Assembly: GCA_026168455.1 (NCBI GenBank)
Contig: CM047426.1
Coordinates: 32,671,058-32,735,057 of the forward strand
Length of the DNA: 64,000 nucleotides
Reading direction: 5' to 3'
DNA from: Theocolax elegans
Taxonomy: Eukaryota > Arthropoda > Insecta > Hymenoptera > Cerocephalidae
The translations under genes and the position numbers were made by a program. The notes beneath the pieces were generated by a model. That model was not told the DNA's origin. It was given only the letters and a program-made list of their open reading frames with translations, and did not search any database. Shown in pieces: positions 12,154 through 25,080 of this stretch (positions are counted from its first letter, which is position 1; each line of letters starts with the position of its first letter).

Positions 12154-12689
12154 TTATAAGTTCTTAGTCCAATCATCAATTAATTTCTTATAAGGTCATT
12201 AAAAAAAGAATAACTATTAATTGTTATTCTAAAAAAACCTCATTAGTTATTATACAGATATACATCTAGCGAGCGTGAATGATTCACATAATCGCTCGTG
12301 TAAGCAATCCATCTCATATTTAAAATAATATAAAATAAATATTTTTATAATTCAATATTATACACTTAAATGTATACTTTTATTAATTATTTATTAGTAA
12401 TTTTAATTTTCAATATATTATAATATATATTGTTTATTTATTTACATTATATAATCAGATAGTTTTAATTTGTGCAATAAACATATAGGGTCATTGCATT
12501 GTGCGAAAAAGCTGTAAGTATATAACTGGACGTGTTAATTTTTAGATAAAAAAGGAAATTAATTATTTTGTTATAAGAAAATAAAAATCAATAATGTGGA
12601 AAAAAAAAAAAAAAAAAATATTTTTAAAAAATATAAAAAATCATTTAAAAAAAAAGATTGAAAAAAATAAGGTAGTTACTCGACATCGT
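12154..12689 (+). terminator. NF-YC 3' flank with polyadenylation signal and A-tract
   Basis: AT-rich sequence after the NF-YC stop. AATAAA at 12476-12481 is a plausible polyadenylation signal. A run of about 20 A lies at 12600-12619 in a low-complexity stretch. No gene seen. Confidence 0.4.
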
Positions 12690-13210
12690 CTGCGAAACCT
12701 CCCACGAGCAACTTCACTCGAAGAAGATAGGATTCCTTAATTAGATCACGGTTGAGTTGAGTTGAGAAAAATCGCTGTGGCGACTCTATCGTTCGGGCTG
12801 TCATCGTTTCTCGTTCGTTCAGATGCGTCGATGCGAAATGAGGCGTATACCAAGAAAAGAAAAAAAGAGAAGCGCGAAGAAACGCTGGAATGAAGATAAG
12901 TGTAGGGAGAGAGAAAGAGCGCGCAAGATGTAATCTGATTCGCGTGGCATACATCGCTCTTGCTCATTCTCTTCCTCTCTCTCTCTTTTCGTGGCGAGCG
13001 CCTCGCATGGCTGAACCTCTCTCGGGAGGTACGAGCTGGTGCAACCTGGATTATGTTTCAACGTTACTGCGGTACTTTCTCTCTCGCTCACTCTCTTTCT
13101 TTTTTCTTTATCTGTCTTATGTGGGTGTGCGTGAGTCCCTCTTTCTCTTTCCTTTTGTTGATTATTATCTTTGGGTCTTTATATAGATTGAGGGGACACG
13201 GGCTGGTTTA
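12690..13210. promoter_or_regulatory. CpG-rich, CT-rich island in the region upstream of eya
   Basis: Sharp rise in GC and CpG between AT-rich flanks, with CT-rich runs at about 12965-13000 and 13075-13165. Open frames exist on both strands but all are compositional and lack family resemblance. This could be an enhancer, a promoter of a non-coding transcript, or a distant first exon. Confidence 0.3.
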
Positions 13211-14875
13211 ATAGTTAATGTTTTTTTCCATCTTCGAGGAGAGCCACCAATTTAGAAAATACCAGTGTATTTCTTTAGGGATATGTGTGTATAAAATGAA
13301 ATGTATCAGTCGTTTATTGACATGATTTATTTAAAAGTAAGCATGTGTCAATTTGTATAAGGATAAAATGTAGCAACGCAGTAAAGGTGTCCAGTAATTT
13401 TATTGGTACTTTTACCTTACAAATTTTTTTTATAAATTAACTTAAATTCTTTTTATAATTTATTTCACTTGTAGATTTTTCTAGGGACCATTTATTAATA
13501 ATTCTCATACATACTTGTGACTAAAATTTTATTATTTTATATTATTTTAATAATAAGTCGCATGTGAATCGATAATGCAGAAAAAGTAATAAATAAGTAA
13601 AATCGGAAAAAAAATAAGTGAGCGTTAACTTTTCGCCATCGTTCGAAAGATAGAATTGAAATAAATAAAGGAGAAAGAATGAGAGAAGAAGAAAGAAAAA
13701 GAAAGAACGTGCTCGTGATGATAAAATCTTATGCGAAGGAGCTTATGTATAGAGGATTCCGAACTCGAGAACCTGTCTCTGACATTCTGCAAAATACATA
13801 TATTTTTATCTGCCAAATAGAGAGTCTTTTCCATCTTGATTCCAAGTGTACCCTCATTTTAGATCCATCAAAATTCGGAAATTAATATACACTAGTTTAA
13901 TTTTTCGCTTGCTAGTGCTACTTGCTGAATTCGTATTTCATAAATTCTTAATATAGATATAATTGCTTTTATCATTTTTCCATTGTTTCTTGAAAATGGC
14001 AATGTCAATTAACGGGATGTTGGACCCAAATAACAGGAATCTGCACCTTTCAATCCAAAAATTATATCTAAAATATTGTATTAAAAATCTGAAACAATTC
14101 ATAAAGATAGCTTAAAACATAAGGAGGGACTTGACTTTTGTTTTTTAAAGAAAAAGTTATTGTTTAAAAGTAATTGAGTAAATAAGTTTTGATCGGTAAT
14201 TATTAGTCGAAAAACGCATAAACTTTCAACCCAAAGTTCATAATTAAATTATGGATTTAAACATCTGAAAACAATTGGGTATATTATTTAATAGACGCTT
14301 CTAAGGGCTTGATAATCAAGGTTTTTTAAAAAATTTATTCATTTGTTTGTAAAAAAAGTAAAAAAAAATGACTATTTTCTGAATCAGACATCCCTTTAAA
14401 TTAAATCCATATTAATGTAACTTATTAATTAATTAAATAATTTAATTTCTTAACAGATTTTTAACGAATAATATGGAAGTATTATATCATTCATCATTTT
14501 TACTGATTTTACTGAATTAAGTACTTCTTTAATTATTAAAAGAACTGATAGAATCTGACACAAGTTTGGCATGCGCGTAAGCCATTTTACAGCAACTATA
14601 GCCCCTCCATTTTTTGATAACATTCGTTAACTTTCTCTTAAATGTATATTTTTCTATTCGATATCTTCAATAGGTGATGATGACATTGACGATATCAATG
14701 TGAACGATAACGATCACGACAAATCTTGTTAGATCACTGGATATTAATGTTTTTCTGGTTTTCTAATTGTACTTCTAACAATATTAATAAGTATTTGTTA
14801 GAAATATACTAATATTTACTTTTGTTAATCTTTAGTTTGTATATATAATTACTAAATTTACATTTGTATGCCTAA
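13211..14875. other. AT-rich non-coding stretch
   Basis: No recognisable gene or clear repeat. Short open frames such as the one near 13679-13885 are unsupported. Confidence 0.4.
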
Positions 14876-15460
14876 CAAGGAAGGGACATGGCCTTTGGGA
14901 AACGAATTTATCTGAAACTGTCGAATATTATTCTCTGGCCCAAATAAAGAAAATTATGTCTCTGGATTGTTGGGTTATTGGGTTATTGGGATAAAAATAT
15001 TCAACATTTTTTTAAAATCTAAGGAAAAAAGGATTACGCCAATTGAAATAACACAAGATTTAGTTAACCTATAGCTACCATCCAAAAAGAGAAGGAAGCT
15101 GTCATTAAGAACTATTATTTGAACTTTGGTTTGTTTGAATAGCTCAAACTGTACAAAAGTTATGTTTAATTTTTATAGAAACTATTACATTGATTTTTTA
15201 TCTTATTTCTGTGACAATTCTTTGATCCAACATTTTTTTGAACAGTGTTTAAGCTATTGTAACACACCAAAGAGCAAATAGTAGCTGTTAATACCAGGTA
15301 TTTTATCGTTTGCAAATAGTAGCTGTACATTTAGTATAATTTATGTTATTTTAATTGGCGTAAAAGTTCTTTTTCCCCTAAATTTTTAAAAAATGTCAAA
15401 TATTTTTGTTCTTATGCTTATTGGACAAAACCTTTGTTTCCCAATGGTCATATCCTCTTG
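14876..15460. mobile_element. Old, degraded foldback element
   Basis: CAAGGAAGGGACATGG with GGGAAAC just inside (14876) is mirrored by GTTTCCCAATGGTCATATCCTCTTG at 15436-15460. Further in, the arms match again imperfectly: ACGCCAATTGAAATAACA near 15035 mirrors the sequence around 15345-15365. No coding frame. End sequence and design resemble the AGGAGA hairpin elements elsewhere in the window, but the arms are much more diverged. Confidence 0.55.
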
Positions 15461-15499
15461 TTTATTACCTGTAAAAAAATAGTATACATTACAATACAA

Positions 15500-16240
15500 G
15501 TGCTTACTATAGGTGATTCCTGCGCGAGTTAGATTTGCCGCCCGATTAAAGTGAGGGTGACAAAAAGATGAGTGTAGGAGATACCTATGCGCACGCGTAT
15601 CGTATACTATTTTTCCGGGCGAGTTATATATGTGCGCGAAATTAAATTTTGCGCACGGAATTAGGGAAACGCATCTTTTGAATTTTTATTATCGTTTGCG
15701 GTACTTACAAGATTCCTTAAAAAATATAATTTGATTCTTTGTAAAACAGTAACTCAACAAGTGTAAATTAATTCATTACCGCATCCTTAATTTTCCTTAT
15801 TACACTTAGCTGCACATCAGAATATACATATAGTTATATGGTTAGCTTATTACCAGGCAGTTCAAAAAGTTATCATCAAGTTTTACCGTATGGTTATAAC
15901 AAAAAGAGATAGGGCAAACCTAAAAATAATAGGTTTATATATTAGGGAGCGACGGATGAAGATCTCGAAAGAGAGAAGGCCCTGACATCCTTTTGTTAGT
16001 ACGGAACAAAGATTGCTCCATTTAGTGACGTCACGAAGTGTGCGCGCGCGTTGCCAAGGGTTACGCAGGCGGGGGAGTAGAAGAGAGGCGCCACTATGCT
16101 CCTGATGGGCCCCATACAAAACGAATTTCGATCCACCGTTGCATCTCTCTCTCTCTCTCTCTCCCCCTCGGTCTCTCTCTCTTTTCACCCTATGTCTCTC
16201 TCACTATCTATCTGTATACGCGTATACGTTTACAAAATAT
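15500..16240. promoter_or_regulatory. CpG islands with a perfect CRE palindrome and a CT repeat
   Basis: Two CpG-rich patches (15515-15650 and 16010-16140). The second contains GTGACGTCAC at 16025-16034, a perfect CREB/ATF site, and then GTTGCCAAGGGTTAC, which resembles an X-box with a mismatch. A (CT)n tract follows at 16142-16162 and again to about 16203. These are promoter-like features with no associated coding exon that I can identify. Confidence 0.35.
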
Positions 16241-17040
16241 GAAAAATCGATTACCTTTTTCAAACTGCATGTTGAAATAACTGCAGGTTCAAATTATGAA
16301 ATTATAAGTAAGTGTATGTGGTAAGTATATAGAAAAATTTGTATTTGCGGTTGCAATTATTGGTTGAAATATTTTCAATTTTACTTCTTGCGTGAAACGA
16401 TGATGAAACATAATATAGGCCATTGTACGCGATGATTAGTGAGTATGCTATGTGTAAATACGAAATGAAAATGATAATTATGTATATTTATCTTAATACT
16501 TAATTTAATCATCTCGATGATTGTATTTGATTATACAAAAGCATACAGGCGATTCAATTTATTTAGAAGAATATTAATACTTATATCTATCTAATAAACA
16601 TAAATAAATTTTATTAACCAATACGTTTACACAACACGTCCCAAAGATATATACTTATTGCTATAATACTATACGCAACATTCCGATGGTATTTATAAAC
16701 GAGCATGTATATATACATATATATATTTGATGAAAGGGTGAAAAAGCACTCTCACCGAATTTTCCCGCCCGAGCTATATATACATAGAGCGAGGCACGTG
16801 GAAAGCTCTCTTGCGAAAAGATTCGGGAAGGAGGGTGGTTCTGCCACACAACATTACAGCGTAAAAGCCTCATATATATGGACGTGCACACATATATAGC
16901 TTATATCTCTCTCTCCCTCGCTCTCTTGGAAAGTATGGCCCCGGGGACTGACTACGCCACTGGCATGGAATACTCGGATTTCACGACATGTTTACAAAGA
17001 TCCTAGAGATAAGTTGAGAATGGCCGGGGCCGGCCCCATA
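16241..17040. other. Non-coding stretch with a GC-rich patch
   Basis: AT-rich with TA runs; a GC-richer patch lies at about 16740-17035, including GGCCGGGGCCGGCCCC near 17021. No coding exon recognised. Confidence 0.3.
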
Positions 17041-17092
17041 CCTCTCTCTCTCTCTCTCTCTCTATCTATCTCTCTCTCTCTTTCCATTGGTG
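17041..17092. repeat. (CT)n microsatellite
   Basis: Nearly pure CT dinucleotide run interrupted by a few TA units. It is a GAGA-factor-type sequence on the opposite strand. Confidence 0.9.
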
Positions 17093-17335
17093 TAAGGTGA
17101 CAGCTGCCTGCGTGTTTGCTCCTTGGACTATATGCGTTTCGTGTACTTATATGTTTTCACCAATGTGTGCGCGCATTCAGTTTAAGTATAATATATATAC
17201 GCGAATGTGGGCACCGCAGTGCACTTAAGATATACGCCTTAGTGTGCGTGAATATATACTGCGTTATACACACTTTTATATATACTGCGTTCGTGAAGAG
17301 TCGATGAGAGGATGAAGGAATATAAGGGAAAAAAA

Positions 17336-17337
<2 letters not shown>

Positions 17338-17377
<40 letters not shown>
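17338..17377. repeat. (TA)n microsatellite
   Basis: Uninterrupted TA dinucleotide run of about 40 bp, followed by a GA-rich patch (17381-17400). Confidence 0.9.
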
Positions 17378-17381
<4 letters not shown>

Positions 17382-17979
17382 AGAAAGAGAAAGAGAGAGA
17401 TTTTGATGTACGAAATTTATTGCTACTTCGTAAAATACGTAACGCAGTTTCAAGTATATGTAATACAAAACTGGCATTTCTAAATTTTATTTTGTACTAT
17501 ATCAAAGAGCGCGATAGCGCTCGACGTAACCCTTATATACAGCTAACTCACTCCTCGTATTTTTGATTTCATAACCGTTACAATCATACTCAACCTTTAA
17601 TTATGAATTACTATCTAAACGTAAATGAATTACTAATTGCTATAGTATTATTCAATTACTCCAACTAAACATGTATTCTCGTTTGATTTACACTTGCTCT
17701 CAAAATAATGATTGATTCTAACGTTTATTCATGCATATTTACACGTGCAATCGTTTAAAAATGACGTCAGTTGTTAATCACTTTCTAAACAATAAAATAC
17801 TAATATAGATACTTACCTACTTCTATTAATGGGAAAATAAAATCTGAGAAACATAATTTGTATTTGACATCAATCCCTGCACTATATTGGCTTAAGTCAG
17901 TAAATCAATTTCAAATTTTGTGAGTGTGTATAACTCAAATAGTAAAGTGCAAATAAATTCCAAGGAGCATCGTTATAGA

Positions 17980-18320
17980 GAGTGAATGAAACGCGTGAAA
18001 TTCGAAGAGCGGTGCGCGTATATTCAAGAACAATCGAAGAAGAATATACTTGCGCGTGTACGTGTGGGAGTGTGTATGTGTATGTGTGTGTGTGTGTGTG
18101 TAAGTACACGTTCAAAGCCCGCACGTGAAGTGCCAATCTCGAGGCTCCGAGTTGTCTTCGCGGAAGAGGCACGTGGGTGGTCGGGCGTGCGCGCACGCAC
18201 GCACCCGACATACGTTTTCCTTTATCTCTTCGTCTCCGATACGCGTTGCAACGTTCGTGTACCTAACACTCGAGAGCTCGCGCTCAAGCTCGCGCGCGCA
18301 TCTACCTGATTAACCGCTTT
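17980..18320. promoter_or_regulatory. CpG-rich island with a (TG)n tract
   Basis: GC- and CpG-rich island with alternating TG at about 18068-18100 and GCGCGC/GCACGC runs near 18187-18205 and 18290-18300. Reading frames through it on both strands look compositional. Probable regulatory island in the eya upstream region. Confidence 0.35.
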
Positions 18321-19068
18321 ATTTTACGAACTATGTACCTGCGTAAATCCATCGTTCCCATCAGGGCTTCATTTATATTTCGAGAAGCTTCTCGTAATTG
18401 TCGGATTAATTTAGGGAGAAAGAAACTCTCGTGTTAGCGCTCATTCTTTTCACGAGTATGTACATTTTAGAATTAGCTTTACTATGCACGTCATAATTAT
18501 AGATTTATCTTTGGTTCCAATCAACAGAATTTATTTTTATCCGGGTTCTGTTATTTTTTTCGTTGCTATCAGCGAAGTTGTCAATAACTATTAGATATTT
18601 ATTCGGATTGCTTCATTGAATATTTTTGATGCGTACATCACACACGATTGTTATACATTTCTAATCATAACCCAAGAAAGCACATGTAAAGTACATTTCA
18701 ACTGTAGTATAGCCAATTTTTAATTGTAATTATATAGAAAGATTTAATTCTAAAATTATTTTTCGTATACAGCTATTAGATTATAACTCTTATAAATAAA
18801 ATATAAGTGAATATAATCGATAATGTAAAATATATATATATATATCGACGATTTCAACAATATAAAGAAGTGTTAGAAAATGTGTAAAGTTCACAAAATA
18901 TCTCGATGAGATGCGAAAAGTAAAAGAGCAACTGTTAGGTTGGTCAAAAGAAGACACTAAACGCCATTCTTCCGGCCGCCGTCACGTTACATCTTCCTCT
19001 GCACCTCGTACACTTGGCTGCGCTCCTCCCTCCGCAGCTCAAAACAGGCACTTATCTTCTTCGTTTTT
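18321..19068. other. Non-coding stretch
   Basis: AT-rich DNA to about 18900, then rising GC. A plus-strand open frame of 157 codons runs from 18911 to 19384, but it has no recognisable domain and lies opposite the AT-hook-like frame listed next. Confidence 0.3.
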
Positions 19069-19257
19069 TTATACATATATACTCGCTCTCCTTCTCGTGC
19101 CTCCATCGCGCCGTCTCTCCCGCATAATATTCGCTTCCATCGTTTGCGCAGGATGTCGAAAAGGGACGCTTATTGTGCCTTGTTCAGAATTTTTCTTAGA
19201 ACCGCGACCTTTTCTCGGACGTCCTCTTATTTTTTCCTTCACTATTTGGTTTACGTG
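19069..19257 (-). other. AT-hook-like open frame, possible exon fragment
   Basis: On the minus strand, a stop-to-stop frame of 62 codons contains KIRGRPRKGRGSKK (core at 19201-19227), an exact RGRP AT-hook core flanked by basic residues, and ends in an Arg-rich stretch. No ATG precedes the motif within the frame, but a candidate splice acceptor (AAATAG, minus strand) lies just upstream at about 19243, so it could be an internal or terminal exon. I do not know a gene for it and I see no partner exons. Chance cannot be excluded. Confidence 0.25.
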
Positions 19258-19936
19258 TCACATGTTTTTGATCGCTATCAATATTGACGCATTTCTGTTT
19301 TCAAAATTCAAATGGCCCCGAATTTTGTTGGATTTCTTTATTTTCGGTGATTTAATCAACAAGTGTGGTAAAACTCTTGTTTAAGTATTAGATTAATAAG
19401 ATTAATGAAGCCTAAGCTGTTACATATTTTATGGTTCAGAAATCAAAATTAATAAGTTCCACATATAGATTTATTATATTAAATATAGTGTCTGATATAA
19501 AACATCATAATAAAACGTGTAAACACGATGTAAATTTTAAACTTTATAACACTACACATCTTAATAATAGTAATGCATTCATTCCTTTCATTGCACACAA
19601 ATCGCGTGAGAAACTGCAGAATTTATATTCCCGAAATCCAAAAAAAAATTGTATCTTATATAATAAGTGGACAATTATACACCTATATTCCCAGTGAGTA
19701 AACCTTATCTTCGCTCATCGCAGTCAAGAAAAAGAATCCAATCTCTTATGCATTCTCCCCTTATTTCTTTCCATGGCAGTCTTCAAAAGAAGATTAAAAA
19801 ACGACAAGAGCGTATATAGTAACTCGAAAGTCCTTTCTCCTGAAAAAGTGCATACCTTGGGTTTCTTTGTACATCAGCCAGTTGTAGCGTAAAAAAAGGC
19901 GCGCGAGGGATCGATGAGATTAGGCTTCGCTTAGTG

Positions 19937-19972
<36 letters not shown>

Positions 19973-20400
19973 TTATAAAGGCCTATTTGAGAGAATCTGG
20001 CGTATTCGTCGTTACGTAAATGCTTGCTAATCCCCTATTGTTGCCGGTCGCTTGAACGCATTAGCGTTTCCTTCGTCTCGTATGAGGAATAGTTCGTTTA
20101 TTATTAAAGAATTGAGGATAGATTTAATTCACGAGTATACGCATTATATGCTAGAATTTATTTATAGCAAATGGTACTATACAAAAATATTGAAAACTCC
20201 TTAAAACGGCATAATAAAATAGTAAGAAATATGCAAATGATTAGTACTTTTGTTAGAGTGTTGGAGGAGCATGTCAGATAAAGAATGAAGAGTAAAGTTT
20301 GCAATCCCAGTTGGGATTCACATTATTCGATATAGCTGGCGCATCAGTTAAAATATAAACTACCTACAGTTTTGTGGAATGTTGTAATTAACAAAGCAAA
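19258..20400. other. Non-coding stretch with CT repeat
   Basis: AT-rich, with a (CT)n tract at about 19937-19972 inside a CpG-richer patch (19890-20090). No gene recognised. Confidence 0.35.
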
Positions 20401-20910
20401 ATCATTTATTCTCTTCCAAAATAACATTTTCTTCCGGAACGCGCTATAAGAAGAGAGAGAGAGAGAGAGAGAAAGAGAGATTAAGTTTGTCCTCGGCCTT
20501 CTCTTGATCCTCCCTTCGCCGTCAATCTTCGCGCATTCTCTCCTTCTCGTCACTTCTCTCGCATTCTTCTCGGCGACGTAAAACTTTTAGCGAAATACGA
20601 GAATCCATCAAAGCGGCGAGAGAGCACCGGAGAGAAGGCGGCGGCGGAGCAACCGTCAACCCAAGAAAGTCGTCGGCTCAAGAAGAGTGAAAGAGAGAGG
20701 GAGAGAGAAAAAGCTCTTTCCTTCCTCCATTCTGAATTTTTTTCTTTTTTTACACCTTTTTTTCGACTCTGCTTCTCGCCGCTACAGCATTTTCTACGAG
20801 AATTTTTCATATCGCAAACGTTACCTTAGAAAGCTCTTGTGTAATGCGTTTTAAGGTAGATAATGGCTCCTCGCGGAACACGATACACAAGAGACAAGGT
20901 CCGCAAGCTC
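20401..20910. promoter_or_regulatory. GA-repeat, CpG-rich island
   Basis: A (GA)n tract at 20453-20480 and a second GA-rich run at 20690-20708 flank a GC-rich section around 20630-20660. Open frames here are simple-sequence artefacts. Regulatory role inferred from composition only. Confidence 0.3.
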
Positions 20911-22848
20911 TATGCACGGTGTACTTATAGTTTATGTTCTAAAAGTAACTCTTATTTATTAAAATACTATTACGTGTATTTTCGAACATTATATGATATT
21001 AAATTATATTGGATTTGGGAGTTTTACTTACGAACACGGTAATGCTAACTATACAGAGTATACAAATCGGTTAAATTAATATCATTATAGAAAAAGACTA
21101 TAAAGATTTTAATAATTTTATTTGATTTCTTAAGTAAGGTACTTGAGTAGATTTTACCACGACTATTGACTTATGTCTAGTTTGGATAATATCAAGAATA
21201 TAATTTTACATATAAAATTAAAACTATATCGTTCGCACAAAAATAGTTTCACTTTATTGAATTAATTTAATAACTTACAAGGAGTAAATATATCAGTACT
21301 ACGCAACAGGAACATCAATTTTTATCAAACTTCCGGGATGACATCTTTTTAATTTATCAAACGTGTTTATAAAATCCATTGGACAGCAGATTCGAAAGTA
21401 AATAACTATATTAACGTTTTACAAAATTATGCAACAAAAGATACGCATCTTTATGGTCAAGTATATCAATACATCTGTTTCCTATAAAACGTATATCCAA
21501 TTATTTTTTATAATTATTTTCTTATTTACAATATTAATTATCTGAAAAATTATTTTTAATTAATAAATAATTAATAAAAATAAATAATTACCCTCACATA
21601 CGCGATTGTTTAATATTATTATCGGTTTTTATTTACACATATCACATTTTACATCTGATACTATCACATATTCAATAATACTAGTAAAATATTATTTTTT
21701 ACAGCATTTCTTAAAATATTTATTTAACACATAGTTTGTATATGTTTCTTGTCGAATCATTTTTCTTGACAGCATTTGAATCAGCTATACTTTGCGCATT
21801 AAATTGTACAAAATTTCTGCAAATGTTAACAAAGAATCAAATTAATTATTAACCTAAACCTTATGAATTAAATGTATACTTATCGAACATTAGATACTGT
21901 GATGAATAATTAAAGTTGTATAACAATAAGGTGATAATAACTACTATAGAAAGTAAATAAAAATAATACTAATGCACATATATTTTAAACAATAATTAAA
22001 TAGATGGTTAAATACTATCTCAATGTTATTCTATATGTAATTCACAGCAATTCTGTTAAACGATTAATATTAAAAATAAACAAATAATTATAGAATTTAA
22101 TATACGTTTTATACGAAACAGACATATTGTGGACTTAGATACTGTAAAAATGTTAACACGGTTATTTACTTTCGCACCTGCTGCCCAATAGACCCTATAA
22201 CTCTGCAAACATGAATTATATTAATTACAAGTTTGATAAAAATTGGTGATATAATATAGTATAAAAATCTGAAACACTCCTAGCTGCTTAGTATATGTTT
22301 ATCTAGCTTCTTTAGGAAAATATTAACACATTTTGAATACATATAAACTGAATTAACTTTACTTTTTTTCTTCAATTAGCTGAATTTAGTACATCATTCT
22401 GCTAAATATCACTTGAACGCACAATCAGAAAATTTACGGAAGGGACTTTTGTCCTTGTATTATGAACAAATTAGGATATTGCATTATTACAAAAAATTTT
22501 GTTTTAAAATGAGGACCAATTTTGTATTCCAATTTATTACGTGTACAGTTTTAAACTTTAAACATATTCAAAAATATTAATATAATAATAAAAGTTAGCA
22601 AAAGTGTGACTGATTGGATTTATGAATTACAATTAGTATCTAAAATTGGAATTAAAAAATTCCTATGTAAGTGAATCTAAAATGATAAAATATAAAATAC
22701 GTTTTAATTATATTAAATCAATATATTTTAATAAATTATTATAATTATATAAAGTAAATTAAATTTTTTAGATTTATCTGAATTTAAAATAATTAAATGA
22801 ATCTTAACTTTCGCACAAATACTCAACGATGAGTATAGACATGTTTTC

Positions 22849-22889
<41 letters not shown>

Positions 22890-25080
22890 TGAGTGCTCTG
22901 GTAATTGGGGTCCTCAACAAAACTATAATGTCAACTCTTTGGATAAAACACAAAAAGTTTCCTGATACAGAATTGTTCATCAAGAAACAATTACACCGAC
23001 AAAGAAACAAACAATAATATTGGATTTGACTAATTGAATAACAATTAAATAATTGCAATGGCTATCTCTCTTAAATCCGAGTATGTTCATATTATTTTGT
23101 TGTCCTAGAACGTAACTAGAAGTACAGTTGATATCCATAAACACGTAAAAATAAGTATTATATCAATCGAAATAAAACATCTATAATTATATATATTGAA
23201 AACTTGAATTTATAATCCAAAATATTACATTAATACGGGTTGGAATGGTAATATGCGGTTCTATATACATATTCTGAGCTTTAGAAGGCTGTAAAATGCC
23301 TGCTTCAGTTCAAATAACTTACGAAAAATCACATATTGGTAGATTTATTTATCAACACAGAAAACTACACTTTTCCTCGCCAAAGAGGAAGGCCACCTGG
23401 ACAAGCAAAGTCAAAATATTGAAGTAAATAAACAATTCGAGAAAACACCGCAAATGACAAATATACCACGCATAGAATCCAATCAACGAAATAGTTTCTA
23501 TTTCAATAGATAATACTTTTAACACCAACAAGACAGCTGTAAAGCCTCTCACCTTTTCAGATAACAGTAAGAACCCTATTTATGTACATTAAACAATTAT
23601 TACCACTAGTGTAAAATTTTGCAAACATATTCTAATTGTAAACTCTAATTTATTAATTGAATTAATTTATAATTTAATTTTAAACTGTTCCATTTTTTGC
23701 TTAAGAAACGTTACATTTATGTTCCAATTTCTAAGTACTAGGAAAGTAAAATTATAATAAAATTTAACAATCATGTACATTTTCGAATTCATTCTTTTGC
23801 TAATTCTACGTATTTGAAGTAGTTTCAAAATATTCAGATAACGCATTAGTAATTATGGAGAGATTCCCATTACATTTATTTAGATTACAGCAGATCGAGC
23901 AGATATTGGCATATTTATAGGCAATGAAATCGTAGATAAGCTTGAAAAAAGCGCGGCAACAAAAAAACACGAAAATATAAAAATTTCGAATTCAGATTTA
24001 CAGAAAGAAATTATTATAATAAATCTCAAGGACTGAATAAAGGAAAATTATACTTTGAATTGTAAAAAAATGTTAAAAAATTATGGTTTTACAGAAAAGA
24101 ATTGACAAGAAGAAGAACAGTTGTTTAGAACGGAAACAATTTAGTGAAATCATTAAAATCAAATAAAATATATATTTTCACGGTGCAATGTACACAAAGG
24201 TTCTCAGCCATGGGCAAAATTGTTATACAACTTATATATATATTTAATAATTGAACGGTAAGATGAATTCTGCATAAGCCCTTTAGAGCTTAGGTAAGCT
24301 TAAATAAGAAAATTGTAAAATATTTTCTTCAAAGTTTATGTTTATGTCACAGCACACAAGACGTTTATAATTTTACAATACTGCTTACTAACATCATACT
24401 TATATGTAATTATTATTATTTAAGAATTTACTAAAACAACTGCTTATTAATGTGATAACTATGTGATTGCTTGCATTTATTTCTTTGGCATGTCTGATGC
24501 GTTCAACCTATCGCCTACACTAATAAATTCATGTCATGGCTTAATTTATTTTGGGCAAATTACTTAAATCTGTCCACAACTTGGTTTTCAGAAAGTAGGC
24601 ATCGAAAGTTTTGTTATACGACAAGAATATAAATGACTGACAAAAATAAAAATGTTGTATTATTAAGTACTTAATAGTTACTTATCAATAAAAATAGTTT
24701 TTGTGAGAATAAACAAATTTAAATAATAACGAATTTTAAATGCAAGGTGTCCGTTCGTTGAGCAAAGCTTCTTTAGTTCATACGATTTATAACGATTGAG
24801 TAATAAAATTCAAAAAAGTATTATTTGCTTATTAGGGTAAAATGTAAAAGATTTATTAATAACATTTTGTTCTATCGCACTGGATTTGTGAATATACATT
24901 GAACATTATCATCAGCGTAATTTAAGTCGTAAAGTTAGAAAATAATGGAAAATTGAAATTTTTGAATATTTATAACAATAGGACGTAAATATTTGGAAAA
25001 TACCATATTTCCAAAATATAAGCAACATCTATCGAACTAATTTTCGAACTCGTATATAAAAATTCATTGGGCAAAAACAA
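20911..25080. other. 4-kb AT-rich gene desert
   Basis: Uniformly AT-rich. The only clear feature is an (AAT)n microsatellite at about 22852-22886. No splice-flanked coding exon recognised on either strand. Confidence 0.45.

Noticed and set aside
12676..13211. Overlapping open frames on both strands
   Set aside because: Ser/Leu/Arg/Glu-rich translations come from CT/GA repeats in a CpG island; no family resemblance.
16025..16065. Second RFX X-box (GTTGCCAAGGGTTAC)
   Set aside because: The right half-site is GGTTAC instead of RGYAAC, and there is no ciliary gene nearby.
18911..19384. 157-codon plus-strand open frame
   Set aside because: No recognisable domain, odd mixed composition and no splice context; it overlaps the AT-hook-like minus-strand frame, and neither is proven.
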